Positions 1 to 8,810 of a stretch of DNA of 64,000 bases are shown piece by piece. Made by a program: the position numbers and the translations under genes. The stretch lies in assembly GCA_951813285.1 (NCBI GenBank), contig OX638355.1:1612653-1676652 (forward strand), given 5' to 3'. Position 1 is the stretch's first letter, and the number at the start of each line of letters is the position of its first letter. The notes under the pieces are model-generated. The model was not told where the DNA came from. It searched no databases and saw only the letters and a program-made list of their open reading frames with translations. The DNA comes from Terriglobia bacterium (GTDB taxonomy: Bacteria; Acidobacteriota; Terriglobia; Versatilivoradales; Versatilivoraceae).

Positions 1-788
1 CGGATGCGCGGATCTTCCTTCTCCAGATCCAGGGCTTCCAGGAGCCGGCTGGAGGTCAGGACGTCGAAGGCCTGCTGGTTGAAGGCATCCAGTCCTTTCA
101 TCCTCCCGCTCCGGTCGGTATCCCGGCGGAAGCGGTCGAAGCTCTGAAGCAGCGCCCGGCGGTCAGACAGCCGCTCCAGGCTGATGCCTTGAAGGGTCAT
201 GTCCCTGAGGGTATCGCCCTCGGGGCGGAATGGGGTGTGCGCCACTCCCAGGAAGCTGGGGTGTCCGAAATTGTAGGGCCGGTGCCTCATTTTGGGGGTG
301 AGGTTCACGTAGGGAGGCACAGCCGGATGGGTGGACCCTTCCAGCTTGGAAATGACCGAACCGATCTCGGGCCACCCGCCGGGGGGCGGGTCGTCATTCA
401 GGCGTCCGGTCATGCACTGATGGGAGGAGTGCCGGTCCTTGGCGCCGACGATGGTTCGCAGCAGCACCAGCTTGTCGGTGATCTTGGCCAGGCGGGGGAG
501 ATGCTCGCAGATCTGAATGCCTGAGACGTTGGTGGGGATGGGCTTGAACTCTCCGCGAATCTCCGAGGGGGCATCCATCTTGAGCTCGTACATGTCCTGG
601 TGCGGCGGGCCGCCCGGCAGATAGATCATGATGATGGCCTTGCCGGACTTGCCCAGGCCGGACTGGCGCTCCGCCCGCAGCAGTTGAGGCATGGACAGTC
701 CCCCCATGCCCAAAGCCCCGATCTTGATGAAGTTGCGCCGGTGGATCCCGTCGCAAAGCCGTTGCTGGCTCCCATGGATGGTGAGCAT
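1..788 (-). CDS. DUF1501 family secreted protein (partial, runs off left edge)
   Basis: Reading the minus strand from an ATG at 786-788 gives an open frame to the window edge, about 262 residues, with the C-terminal part missing. Residues 17-33 are a Tat-like leader (HRRNFIKIGALGMGG). The leader is followed by the DUF1501 opening KAIIMIYLPGGPPHQDMYELK and the LVLLRTIVGAKDRHSSHQCMTGR region. DUF1501 proteins belong to the alkaline-phosphatase/sulfatase-like fold, are exported, and usually sit beside a DUF1549/DUF1553 cytochrome protein. Here the upstream neighbour is the divergent BNR gene, so any such partner would lie to the left of the window. The enzymatic role of the family is not established. 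A second, more diverged DUF1501 gene lies at 44996-46450. Confidence 0.88.
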   Translation of the reverse strand, partial: MLTIHGSQQRLCDGIHRRNFIKIGALGMGGLSMPQLLRAERQSGLGKSGKAIIMIYLPGGPPHQDMYELKMDAPSEIRGEFKPIPTNVSGIQICEHLPRLAKITDKLVLLRTIVGAKDRHSSHQCMTGRLNDDPPPGGWPEIGSVISKLEGSTHPAVPPYVNLTPKMRHRPYNFGHPSFLGVAHTPFRPEGDTLRDMTLQGISLERLSDRRALLQSFDRFRRDTDRSGRMKGLDAFNQQAFDVLTSSRLLEALDLEKEDPRI

Positions 789-1031
789 CGTCCCTTTCCC
801 CCGTTTCCCGAGTCGGAGTGCACCCGGGGTGAGTGGTTCTCCCGGCGTGGCCAGGAGATCAATTGCCTCTGATTTAAGGAAATTTACCACTCCCAATGAG
901 AATTTGTAAAGGATTTGCAGCAATTGGCGGTGTCCGAAGAACGTATTCCCAAGGAAGCCCAAACCCCACTCAAGCCTACCAGCGGGATGTTGTACAATGC
1001 GGCCCAAGGAATGATGAATTATGAGTGATGA

Positions 1032-3008
1032 ATGATGAATCATTTTATGTTCCCGTGTATCAGCGTTTTCACACTCGTGACCAGCATGGCCGTCAGTTCG
1101 TCTGCCTCTGGGGCGGCGAGCGAGCCTTCGGCGCCGCAGGGTCCGTTTGGCGCCGACGTCTCCTGCCTGGCTGTCGATCCGGAAGATTCCCGGAGGCTCT
1201 ACCTGGCAACCACTCGAGGAAGCCTGTTCACCAGCAGCGATGGAGGCCGCAGCTGGAAACCCGGCGGCCGGGGGCTGTCCGGCAGCCCCGTCGAGGCTCT
1301 GGCGGTGGCTCCTTCCGATCCTCGCGTCCTCTACCTGGGCAGCGCCGCCGGCTCGGTCTTCAGGAGTTCCGACCGGGGCGCCTCCTGGAACGCCCGAATT
1401 CACGGGTTGCCCGGTCGGGCCGTCAAGGCCCTGCTGGTCGATCCCCGCAAGGCCTCCATCGCCTATGCGGGCACTTTCGGCGGGGGCGTGTTCAAGACAA
1501 GCAACGGCGGGAGAACCTGGAAGGCGAGCAACCGGGGCTTGACGGGAAGTCAGGTGGAAGTCCTGGCCATGGATCCGCGGGCGCCGAGGACGCTTTACGC
1601 CGGCACTCACCGCAAGGGTCTTTTCAAGAGCCTGGATGGAGGGAAAACCTGGAAGCCCAGTGGCTTGAACGATCGTTGGATTACCGCGGCGGCGGTGGAC
1701 CCGACCGACCCCGTGGTCCTCTATGTCACCACCGACGACAATCTGGGCGGCATGGTCTACAGGAGCCCGGACGGCGGCGAAACCTGGAAGCGGGTCAAGA
1801 AAGGGGCCGTGGTCCTCAGCCTGATCCTGACCGGGTCCGGTCCGGCCACCGCATTTGCCGGCACCCTTAACGAGGGATTGCTGAAGACCGCTGACGGGGG
1901 CGAAAAGTGGGAGGCGATCAAGGGGGGCCTGCCCGATCTGTTCCCGGTGACGGCGCTCATCGCACTTCCAGGGGACGACTCCACCCTGCTGGCCGGCACG
2001 GCCGGCGCGGGCGTTTTCCTGAGCGCCGACGGGGGCGCCGGTTGGAAGCGCTCCAATCAAGGGTTGACCGATGTCCAGGTGCAGGCCCTGGCGTTCGATC
2101 CCGCCAATCCGGAACTCGCCTACGCGGGCACCCTGGGTTCCGGGATATTCAAGAGTTCGGACGGTGGCCACAAGTGGGAGCCCTCCAATCAGGGCCTCAC
2201 CGAGTCCCGGGTCGAGACCCTGCTGATCCATCCTTCCGACCCCGAAAGGGTGTATGCAGGCACCTTTGGCGGCGGCGTGTTCAAGTCCACCGACGGGGGA
2301 GCCAGTTGGGCCGCGGCCAGAGGAGGCTTGCCGCCGGTGAGCCTGATCCGGTCGCTGCTGGCGGATCCTTCCAGTCCATCGGTGCTGTATGCCGCCGTTG
2401 ACGGGGCAGGAATATTCAAGTCCGAGGACGACGCCGCTTCCTGGAAGTCGGTCAACCGGGGACTTACGGAAAAGAGTGTACGGGCTCTGGCCAGGGATCC
2501 GGTTGCAGCCGGCACTCTTTACGCGGCCACCGACGGCTCGGGAGTGTTCAAGTCGGTCGACGGAGGCCAGACCTGGAAGGGCGATGCCGGAGGCCTGCCC
2601 GGCCTGATGATCGACGCTTTGGCGGTCGGTCCGCCCTCTTCCCCCATCCTCTACGCCGGTTCCTACGGGGATGGGGTGTTCAGGAGCAGCGACGGAGGCG
2701 CGACCTGGTCGCCGGCCAACCGGGGATTGCCGGCATTTCCGGTGGTCCGGGCGCTGCTGGTCGATCCCTCCGCTCCCTCCGTTCTCTATGCCGCGCTACG
2801 CCGCGGCCTCTTCAGGAGTGTGGACGCAGGGGCCAACTGGAAGGCCCTGGAGTCGGCGGGGCCGGGTCCGGGAGCAACCGGCTTTCCTGCAGGCCGGCTC
2901 CACACCCTGGCCATGGTCGGTTCCGGTCCGGTTCGTCTCTTTGCCGGGACCTCGATGGGCGTGTTTGAACTGACGCCGGGGACCCACCCGCGGGGTGGTC
3001 CCAACTAA
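1032..3008 (+). CDS. Secreted BNR / Ycf48-like beta-propeller protein
   Basis: 658 residues. The N-terminus has a Sec-type signal (hydrophobic run FPCISVFTLVTSMAVSSSAS, Ala-rich cleavage zone near residue 28). The rest is about a dozen repeats of 40-50 residues of the form DP..P..LYAGT.G.GVFKSSDGG.TWK..N.GL. They contain Asp-box/BNR signatures (S-x-D-x-G-x-x-W), as in Ycf48/HCF136, VPS10/sortilin and sialidase propellers. No sialidase arginine triad can be recognised, so a binding or scaffold role is more likely than hydrolysis. ATG codons at 1032 and 1035 are both possible; no good ribosome-binding site precedes either. TACAAT at 993-998 could be a -10 box. The PhyH-like gene follows after 20 bp, so the two may be co-transcribed. 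Confidence 0.85.
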   Translation: MMNHFMFPCISVFTLVTSMAVSSSASGAASEPSAPQGPFGADVSCLAVDPEDSRRLYLATTRGSLFTSSDGGRSWKPGGRGLSGSPVEALAVAPSDPRVLYLGSAAGSVFRSSDRGASWNARIHGLPGRAVKALLVDPRKASIAYAGTFGGGVFKTSNGGRTWKASNRGLTGSQVEVLAMDPRAPRTLYAGTHRKGLFKSLDGGKTWKPSGLNDRWITAAAVDPTDPVVLYVTTDDNLGGMVYRSPDGGETWKRVKKGAVVLSLILTGSGPATAFAGTLNEGLLKTADGGEKWEAIKGGLPDLFPVTALIALPGDDSTLLAGTAGAGVFLSADGGAGWKRSNQGLTDVQVQALAFDPANPELAYAGTLGSGIFKSSDGGHKWEPSNQGLTESRVETLLIHPSDPERVYAGTFGGGVFKSTDGGASWAAARGGLPPVSLIRSLLADPSSPSVLYAAVDGAGIFKSEDDAASWKSVNRGLTEKSVRALARDPVAAGTLYAATDGSGVFKSVDGGQTWKGDAGGLPGLMIDALAVGPPSSPILYAGSYGDGVFRSSDGGATWSPANRGLPAFPVVRALLVDPSAPSVLYAALRRGLFRSVDAGANWKALESAGPGPGATGFPAGRLHTLAMVGSGPVRLFAGTSMGVFELTPGTHPRGGPN

Positions 3009-3028
3009 CCTGATCAACGGAGGCTCTC

Positions 3029-4048
3029 GTGAAGCCATTTGTGGATTCCACCGGCATTGTCGGCGATGTTTCGGAACTGAAACGGCGTATGGATCGGGAT
3101 GGCTATCTGTACGTCAGAGGCCTGTTGCCCCGCGAATTGCTGGAGGAGTTGCGCCTGAGGTGGCTCGGGGTCCTGGAGGAAGTCGGTTGGGTGAAGGAAG
3201 GAGCCGGTCAGGAAGGCATCGCCAACCTGGAGGCCTTCTGTGTGGAGCCCGAACGGCCCTACATGGAGGTCATGACCCGGGTGCTGTCGATCATGCAGTT
3301 CCAGGCCATCCAGCACCATCCGGACCTGCTGGCCGTGGTGGAGCGGCTGGTGGGCGGTACGGTCCTGCCCCATCCACGTTTGATCGGCCGGACCATCTTT
3401 CCCCAAAAAGTGGAATACACCACCCCGCCGCATCAGGACTGGGTCCCCATTCAGGGGACATCGGAGACCTACACGGCCTGGTTTCCCGTGAGTGACCTGG
3501 CCGGGGAGATGGGGGGCCTGCAGCTCTCTGCCGGTTCCCATCGGGGCGGTATTTACGAATTCCGCCCTGCGCTGGGGGCCGGTGGCATGGAGGTCACGGA
3601 CAAGCTGGTGGGGGATTGGGTGCACAACCCGGTGGAGCAGGGCGACGTGCTGTTTTTCCACAGCCAGATGGTTCACAAGGGCGTCGCCAACCGAAGCGAC
3701 CGGCTGCGCCTCTCCATGGACGCCCGGTTCCAGAGGGTCGACCAGCCCATCGCGCCCGGAAGCCTGGAGCCCCACGGCAGGGAAGTTCGCAACTGGGAGC
3801 AGGTGTATGCGGATTGGCCTCCCGACAGCCCCTTGAAATACTATTGGCGAAAATTCCCGCTCGAGATCCAGCCCTTCGATCCCAGCTATTTCGAGAAGCG
3901 GGACCGGCTGGGCCTGGAGATGGGTACGGCCGGTGACCCCCGGGCCCGCTCGGTCCTGCAGCGCATCGTCGCCCGGGACACCGACCCGGCGAAACGCGCC
4001 AGGGCCGCCGGCCTGCTGGCCCAACTGGAGCAAAATGCCGGCAGCTGA
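3029..4048 (+). CDS. Phytanoyl-CoA dioxygenase (PhyH) family Fe(II)/2-oxoglutarate oxygenase
   Basis: 339 residues from a GTG start with an ACGGAGG ribosome-binding site just upstream (about 3017-3023). The HxD iron-binding pair is H135-x-D137 in TTPPHQDWVP. The distal histidine is probably H216 in HSQMVHKG, and R226 in the following SDRLRLSMDAR stretch probably binds 2-oxoglutarate. This layout fits PhyH-family non-haem iron hydroxylases. Length and domain are complete and there is no signal peptide, so the protein is cytoplasmic. The substrate cannot be told from sequence, because the family acts on very varied small molecules. It follows the BNR gene closely but has no obvious functional link to it. 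Confidence 0.9.
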   Translation: MKPFVDSTGIVGDVSELKRRMDRDGYLYVRGLLPRELLEELRLRWLGVLEEVGWVKEGAGQEGIANLEAFCVEPERPYMEVMTRVLSIMQFQAIQHHPDLLAVVERLVGGTVLPHPRLIGRTIFPQKVEYTTPPHQDWVPIQGTSETYTAWFPVSDLAGEMGGLQLSAGSHRGGIYEFRPALGAGGMEVTDKLVGDWVHNPVEQGDVLFFHSQMVHKGVANRSDRLRLSMDARFQRVDQPIAPGSLEPHGREVRNWEQVYADWPPDSPLKYYWRKFPLEIQPFDPSYFEKRDRLGLEMGTAGDPRARSVLQRIVARDTDPAKRARAAGLLAQLEQNAGS

Positions 4049-4218
4049 TCCGCTTTTTTGGCCAATGGTTTATGATAGGCTGTCTTGACCGCCGGGGCCG
4101 GTGCGGCGAAGGCAGCCGTGAACCCGCATTCCCCCTGGCATTGGAGATAGTTGCCGGAAGGCCCCGGTCCGTGGGGGACCACTGCCGGGCCCAGGGCTGA
4201 CGAGGAACCGGATCCGCC

Positions 4219-4419
4219 ATGTATACCCTGTTACACTCCCTCCCTCTTTCCCGAATCGCATTGGAACAGCTCCCCGCGGCCGCCGGAGCGCTGATCGTGG
4301 CCGAGGTTTTCTACAAGTTCGGAAGTTTCAGCCTCGAGTGCCTGGCTTTTCTGGCCACCTGGTACGCATTCGATCTGGTTCTTTCCCTGGTTCGCAAAGG
4401 ACGCCGGGGATCGATCTGA
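4219..4419 (+). CDS. Small predicted membrane protein, unknown function
   Basis: 66 residues, not recognised. The middle is hydrophobic (roughly residues 16-34 and 36-57, with SLECLAFLATWYAFDLVLSL) and ends in a positive tail RKGRRGSI. This suggests one or two membrane segments with a cytoplasmic C-terminus. An AGGA lies about 15 nt upstream of the ATG, so initiation support is weak. It stands alone between the PhyH-like gene and the first TIM-barrel gene. The regular hydrophobic pattern and basic tail argue for a real gene, but homologues would be needed to confirm it. Confidence 0.5.
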   Translation: MYTLLHSLPLSRIALEQLPAAAGALIVAEVFYKFGSFSLECLAFLATWYAFDLVLSLVRKGRRGSI

Positions 4420-4554
4420 AGGGGATCACTCCGTTCGGGCGCTTCCGGTCCGGCTTGGAGGAAACCTTTCCCGGGATCTATCTTTTCGGCCCGCGACTTG
4501 CTATCATTCGAGGGTTCCTTTAACCAAAAAGCCACATCGCCGGGGGAAACCAGG

Positions 4555-6285
4555 ATGCAATCGATAACCAGACGAAGCTTCATGATCGTGGGAGCCGGTG
4601 GGCTCGCTCAGTTGCTGCATGCCGGCCCCAGGCCCAAGCGGGCCGGAGCCTCCGGCAAGAAACGGCGGCTTCTGTTCAATTGGGACGGTTCCATGATTCA
4701 CTGCTGGGGCCGAACGGCCCTGCCCCATTCCTATGGCCCCCTCACGCGGGAGCAGTTCACCTCACTGGTCTTCAATCCGATTGAGAACACCGGCGTGGAC
4801 ACGCTGATGTTCAGCTTCGGCAGCGGCAACGTGGCCGAATACCAGAGCAACGTGCTGGAGTGGCCGGGCGAAGCCGACAGGTTCAAGTTCCCGGAGAACA
4901 AGACTTGGCACGGCGGGATAGAGGTCGATCCCAAGGACCAGTATCTCAACCCCAAGAGTCTGGCGGACGCCGGCCACAATCCTCCCAAGGTGATTGTGGA
5001 GGAGTGCCGCAAGCGAGGCCTGGATGCCTTCGTTTCCCTCAGGATGAATGACACCCATGACGGCCAGCACGCCAAGGGCACCTTGCCCAACCCGGAGCTG
5101 CCCACCTTCAAGCGGATCAATCCCGACTGGCTGGTGGACGATCTCGACTGGTGGACGGCCCTGAACTTCGCCCATCCCAGAGTCCGGGCCCTGAAGCTCA
5201 AAGTGGCCGAGGAGTTTTTCGATCGCTGGGATTTCGACGGCATCGAGTTGGACTGGTTGCGCCATACGCTCTACTTCCAGCGTGGCACCGAGCGAGAGAA
5301 CGGCAAGTACCTGACCGAGTTCATGCGCGCCATCCGCAAGAGCCTCAACCAGAAGGCCAGCCGCCGGGGCCGGCCCATCGAGATTGCCGTCCGCATCCCG
5401 GAGAAGCTGGAGTGGTGCCAACTGGGCGGTTTCGAAATCGAGAAGTGGATCGAAGAGGATCTGGCGGATATGTTGATCCTGGGGCAGGGATTGACCGAGT
5501 TGCCGACGCTGAATGAGTTTCGAGGCCTGATGAAGGCGCGCCGGCTTCCCATCTATCCCAGCCTCTACAGTTACGGAAACAGCTATCGCGTCAGCCCGGA
5601 CGAGGTCATTCGAGGGAGCGCAGCCAACCTGTGGCGAGACGGAGCCGACGGCATTTACACCTTCAACTGGTTCCTGTACGGCAGTTGGCGCAAGCACCTG
5701 CTGAACGAGGTCGCCGACCCCAAGCGCATGAGGAAGAAGGACAAGCACTACACGGCCGTTCAACGGTTCGAAGCCAGTCCCCGGGCCCCGGGCGCCGACT
5801 ACGTGCGCTACAACACGGTCTCCAAGGGAGCGCCGGTCCCCTTCAACTTGAACGTGGCCGATGGCGCCAAGTCGTTTTACATGCCGGTGGCCGACGACTT
5901 CAAGACCAGCAAGCCCAAGACAGCCGAGCTCTGGCTGGCGCTGGATTATTCCAAGCCGGGAGATCGTTTGACGGTCTCGGTGGGTGACACGGTTCTGGAA
6001 CCCTCCGGAGTGGATGTGGCTGCCAACTGGGAAAACGTGGGGTATCGAATCGCCCCCTTGCCCGGTAACGGCATGATCGGATTTCCCGCCGACAAGCCCT
6101 TCGACATGCATTTCAAGGCCTTGAGGTTTCGAGTTCCCATCGCGGCCCTCAAGAGTGGCCGCAACCCGGTGTCCATTCGGCTGAGCTACCGGGGCCCCGG
6201 TTCGGACAAGCCCCTTAGGATCAGGCGGGTCGAGCTGATCACCCGAATGTCGGAGGCCCGGACCATCAGCCGCGCCGCCGTATAG
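4555..6285 (+). CDS. Tat-exported TIM-barrel glycoside-hydrolase-like protein (paralogue 1 of 5)
   Basis: 576 residues from the ATG at 4555. It is chosen over the in-frame codon at 4498 because a GGGGGAAACCAGG stretch precedes it and it places the Tat motif TRRSFM at the N-terminus. The mature protein starts as a (beta/alpha)8-like domain. NTGVDTLMFSFGSGN lies near residue 75 and WDFDGIELDWLRH near 225-237, where E and D of IELD resemble acidic residues of GH-like barrels. GGFEIEKWIEEDLADMLIL is near 290 and DGADGIYTFNWF near 365. A C-terminal beta-sandwich-like segment follows (about 420-570). It shares this order with the genes at 12974, 17722, 19466 and 21347. I infer a secreted carbohydrate-active enzyme; substrate and mechanism are unknown. 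Confidence 0.72.
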   Translation: MQSITRRSFMIVGAGGLAQLLHAGPRPKRAGASGKKRRLLFNWDGSMIHCWGRTALPHSYGPLTREQFTSLVFNPIENTGVDTLMFSFGSGNVAEYQSNVLEWPGEADRFKFPENKTWHGGIEVDPKDQYLNPKSLADAGHNPPKVIVEECRKRGLDAFVSLRMNDTHDGQHAKGTLPNPELPTFKRINPDWLVDDLDWWTALNFAHPRVRALKLKVAEEFFDRWDFDGIELDWLRHTLYFQRGTERENGKYLTEFMRAIRKSLNQKASRRGRPIEIAVRIPEKLEWCQLGGFEIEKWIEEDLADMLILGQGLTELPTLNEFRGLMKARRLPIYPSLYSYGNSYRVSPDEVIRGSAANLWRDGADGIYTFNWFLYGSWRKHLLNEVADPKRMRKKDKHYTAVQRFEASPRAPGADYVRYNTVSKGAPVPFNLNVADGAKSFYMPVADDFKTSKPKTAELWLALDYSKPGDRLTVSVGDTVLEPSGVDVAANWENVGYRIAPLPGNGMIGFPADKPFDMHFKALRFRVPIAALKSGRNPVSIRLSYRGPGSDKPLRIRRVELITRMSEARTISRAAV

Positions 6286-6745
6286 GGAAGACCTGTAGAA
6301 CATGTTTCCTCGGCTGACCTGGGCCAACGCGCGGCATCGCCGCCCTCTCCTAAACCAGGACACTGCCGGGGGACAGGATTCCAAATGAAAATCCCTCGGG
6401 CGCCAGCCCGGGGTTCCAGTAAGCCGCGAAGGCGGCAGCAGCACTTAGCCGTGGGCGTAAGCCCATGGAAAATCAGGCATAAGTGTTGAGCCGCGAAGGC
6501 GGCGCCAGCAATCCTCCCTGGTGTTCCGTCTCAAACAGGCCCGGGCGCACCCAGCACAGGCTATATCCTGAAGGCTCTCCCCATGAGCGCTGCAAGATGC
6601 TGAAGACAAACACATTCCCAGCCGATGCCCAGTGCCTCGGCGAGAAATACGGGCCAGTCCCTGGGCATTTCCCCTGTAGCAGTTCACTCCGGTTGTCCCG
6701 GTTTTTTGGCGCCCGGGAGTACAGGTTTCCAGTCAGGTCAAAACA
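6286..6745. other. Gene-free interval with intergenic repeat
   Basis: 460 bp between two plus-strand genes. The only recognisable content is the repeat at 6422-6508. A short open frame (6483-6773) overlaps the repeat and the start of the next gene out of frame, and has no protein-like character. Confidence 0.6.
6422..6508 (+). repeat. Dispersed intergenic repeat (GCCGCGAAGGCGG ... GCCGTGGGCGTAAGCCCATGG)
   Basis: Reads GCCGCGAAGGCGGCAGCAGC, then CTTAGCCGTGGGCGTAAGCC, then CATGG. The GAGCCGCGAAGGCGG half is repeated at 6488-6503. Near-identical copies occur around 8698-8787 and 38645-38735 (inverted) and at 16086-16159 and 41920-42030. All are outside genes. The unit contains two short hairpins (CGCGAAGGCG-type and TGGGCGTAAGCCCA). 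Confidence 0.75.
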
Positions 6746-7993
6746 ATGGCGGAAAAATCTGACATCCTCGTGATTGGCGGCGGGTCGGTGGGCGTCTGCA
6801 CGGCCTACTACTTGGCCCGGAAGGGCTGCCGGGTCACCTTGATCGAGAAGGGGGAGATCTGTTCCGGCTGCTCCTACGGCAATGCCTGCATGATCGTGCC
6901 CAGCCATGCCATGCCGGTACCGGCGCCCGGCGTCATCGGCAAGTCCCTGAAGTGGATGCTCAAGGAAGACAGTCCCCTGCTGATCCGGCCCCGGGTGGAC
7001 TGGCGGCTCTTTTCCTGGCTGCTGCAGTTCGCCGCCTTCTGCCGCCACCGGCCCATGGAACGAGCCATCCCCGTTTTACGGGACCTGGGTCGCGCCAGCC
7101 TGCTCCTGTTTCGGGAGTTGGCCGCCTCGGAAGGCCTGAGCTTCGACTTCGAGCAGCGGGGACTGATGAGCGTCTACACCACGGCGGCCGGAATGGAGGA
7201 GGGGAGGGATGAGGCCGAGATCATGGCCAGGCACGACCTGGATCTCAAGGTACTGACGGGGGACCAGGCCCGGGAACTGGAGCCCGCGCTCAACCGGAGG
7301 GTGGTGGGGGCTCTTTATTCCGCCGAGGACGCCCATGGCGACTCCTATCGATTTGTGACAAGCCTGGGAGAAGCCCTGGGAAAGCATGGGGTGGACGTCC
7401 GAACCGGAACCGAGGTGACGGGCTGGTTGCTGGAGGGCGGGCGGCCTGCCGGAGTCCGAACCGGCCGGGGAGACTTCCGCGCCCGGGAAATCGTCCTGGC
7501 CATGGGGTCCTGGACCCCCTTGCTGGCCCGCGAGTTGGGAGCCAGGGTTCCGGTTCAAGCTGGAAAGGGGTACAGCCTGACCATGGACCGTCCGGCGCTG
7601 AGCCCGAAGATTCCCTTCATCCACGCGGAAAGAAAAGTCGGAGTGACTCCCATCGGCAATCGCCTGCGGTTTGCTGGAACCATGGAGTTTGCCGGGATCG
7701 ATCTGAGCTTGAACCCGACCCGCACCGAGGCCATCCGGCGGGGGGCCCTGGAGGTGCTCTCGGGGGCCGACAACCCCGGCAACGTGGAACACTGGTGCGG
7801 CTTGCGCCCCTGCACGCCGGACGGGCTGCCCATCATCGACCGGCTTCCCCGCCATCCTCACGTCTACCTCTCCACCGGCCATGCCATGCTTGGGTATTCC
7901 CACGGCCCCATCAGCGGCAAGCTGATGGCCGAAATGATCTGCGGGGAACCGCTCTCCCTTCCCTTGGAACCCCTGCGTCTGGGACGGTTCTGA
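6746..7993 (+). CDS. FAD-dependent D-amino-acid dehydrogenase-like oxidoreductase (DAO/DadA family)
   Basis: 415 residues. An N-terminal dinucleotide-binding fold is clear: ILVIGGGSVGVCTAYYL followed by VTLIEKG, the acidic residue that would bind the FAD ribose. The DadA-type SGCSYGNACMI segment comes next (about residues 33-43). The C-terminal half has WCGLRPCTPDGLPIIDR and the FAD-closing LSTGHAMLGYSHGP. These are diagnostic of the DAO superfamily, closest in form to bacterial DadA, which oxidises D-amino acids to 2-oxo acids and passes electrons to the respiratory chain. No Tat or Sec leader is seen. Substrate range across the family is wide (D-amino acids, hydroxyproline, sarcosine-like compounds), so only the family is firm. 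The gene is isolated and followed by the repeat mosaic. Confidence 0.85.
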   Translation: MAEKSDILVIGGGSVGVCTAYYLARKGCRVTLIEKGEICSGCSYGNACMIVPSHAMPVPAPGVIGKSLKWMLKEDSPLLIRPRVDWRLFSWLLQFAAFCRHRPMERAIPVLRDLGRASLLLFRELAASEGLSFDFEQRGLMSVYTTAAGMEEGRDEAEIMARHDLDLKVLTGDQARELEPALNRRVVGALYSAEDAHGDSYRFVTSLGEALGKHGVDVRTGTEVTGWLLEGGRPAGVRTGRGDFRAREIVLAMGSWTPLLARELGARVPVQAGKGYSLTMDRPALSPKIPFIHAERKVGVTPIGNRLRFAGTMEFAGIDLSLNPTRTEAIRRGALEVLSGADNPGNVEHWCGLRPCTPDGLPIIDRLPRHPHVYLSTGHAMLGYSHGPISGKLMAEMICGEPLSLPLEPLRLGRF

Positions 7994-8147
7994 CCACATT
8001 CCTGGAACACCCCTGTTTCGCCACTTATGAGCCGCCCCGTCGTATGGGACGGCGGCGTAACCAAGTGAAAAGTGGAGAGTGAAGAGTGGAGAGCTATTTG
8101 ATCGACACGCAAAGCATCTCGTCGGTCTCGGCGCAGCCCTTCAAATA

Positions 8148-8810
8148 AGTCCGGCCCCCGCCCCCGACGACGGGGCGGATCATACGAGGAAGAAACTGCC
8201 GATCGTTTTTAAAGACGAACCACGAATGGACACGAATAGGGATGGACCACCTTCAATGACCAACCGCGCCCGAAAGTATCTGCGATATCGTGACCTTGAT
8301 ATCCCGACGTCATGGGAGGGAGCCCCCCGGGAGCGCGGGCGTCCCGCCCGCAACCTTATTCGTGCAAGCAGCCTGCGATCCAGGGGCATTCCCTCGAACA
8401 GAGCACCAAACCGGCCTTTGCAGGGTTCGCTAAAAGTCACAAAACGAATTTCGTGATTTCGAGTCTTGGCAATCCGAAGTTGATCCCCATGGCGACGCGT
8501 TGACCGGATGTATGCAGATAGTGCGGAACTTGTGCGACGGGTTCGGGAGTCAACGTCTTGCAGGCTTTCAGTGTTCTGCTCTTTTTGTGTTTTTGTGCCT
8601 TTTGTGGCCATCCCCGGCAAAGGTCACGCTGCCGAATTTTGCAAAAGGCTCATCATCGCGTCGGCTTGTGCTTCACTTGGGCTCACCGGCATTTGCTGCC
8701 GCCGCCTACGCGGCTCGACACCCATAGGCGATATTTCCCATGGGCTGACGCCCACGGCTAAGTGCTGCCGCGGCTTCGCCGCTCTCAAGGAAGCCGGCTA
8801 AAGCAGCAAA
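8148..8810 (+). repeat. Long duplicated intergenic block, copy A
   Basis: Nearly the same as 37848-38757. Both copies run through a degenerate REP unit (GACGACGGGGCGGATCATA), then AAAGACGAACCACGAATGGA, then CGGGAGCGCGGGCGTCCCGC, then GACGCGTTGACCGGATGTAT, then an inverted copy of the GCCGCGAAGGCGG repeat. Copy A lacks a 246-bp stretch present in copy B (38133-38378); the joint is after position 8431. Apparent open frames here (for example 8180-8620 minus and 8508-8801 plus) are reproduced in copy B, look like read-through of repeat DNA, and are not annotated. Confidence 0.8.

Noticed and set aside
3014-4033. 339-residue minus-strand open frame opposite the PhyH gene
   Set aside because: Antisense shadow of a well-supported gene.
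6483-6773. 96-residue plus-strand open frame before the FAD oxidoreductase
   Set aside because: Overlaps an intergenic repeat and the next gene out of frame; not protein-like.
8029-8054. Terminator after the FAD oxidoreductase
   Set aside because: GCCGCCCCGTCGTATGGGAC with GGCGGC can pair with a bulge, but no T-run follows, so it is not called.
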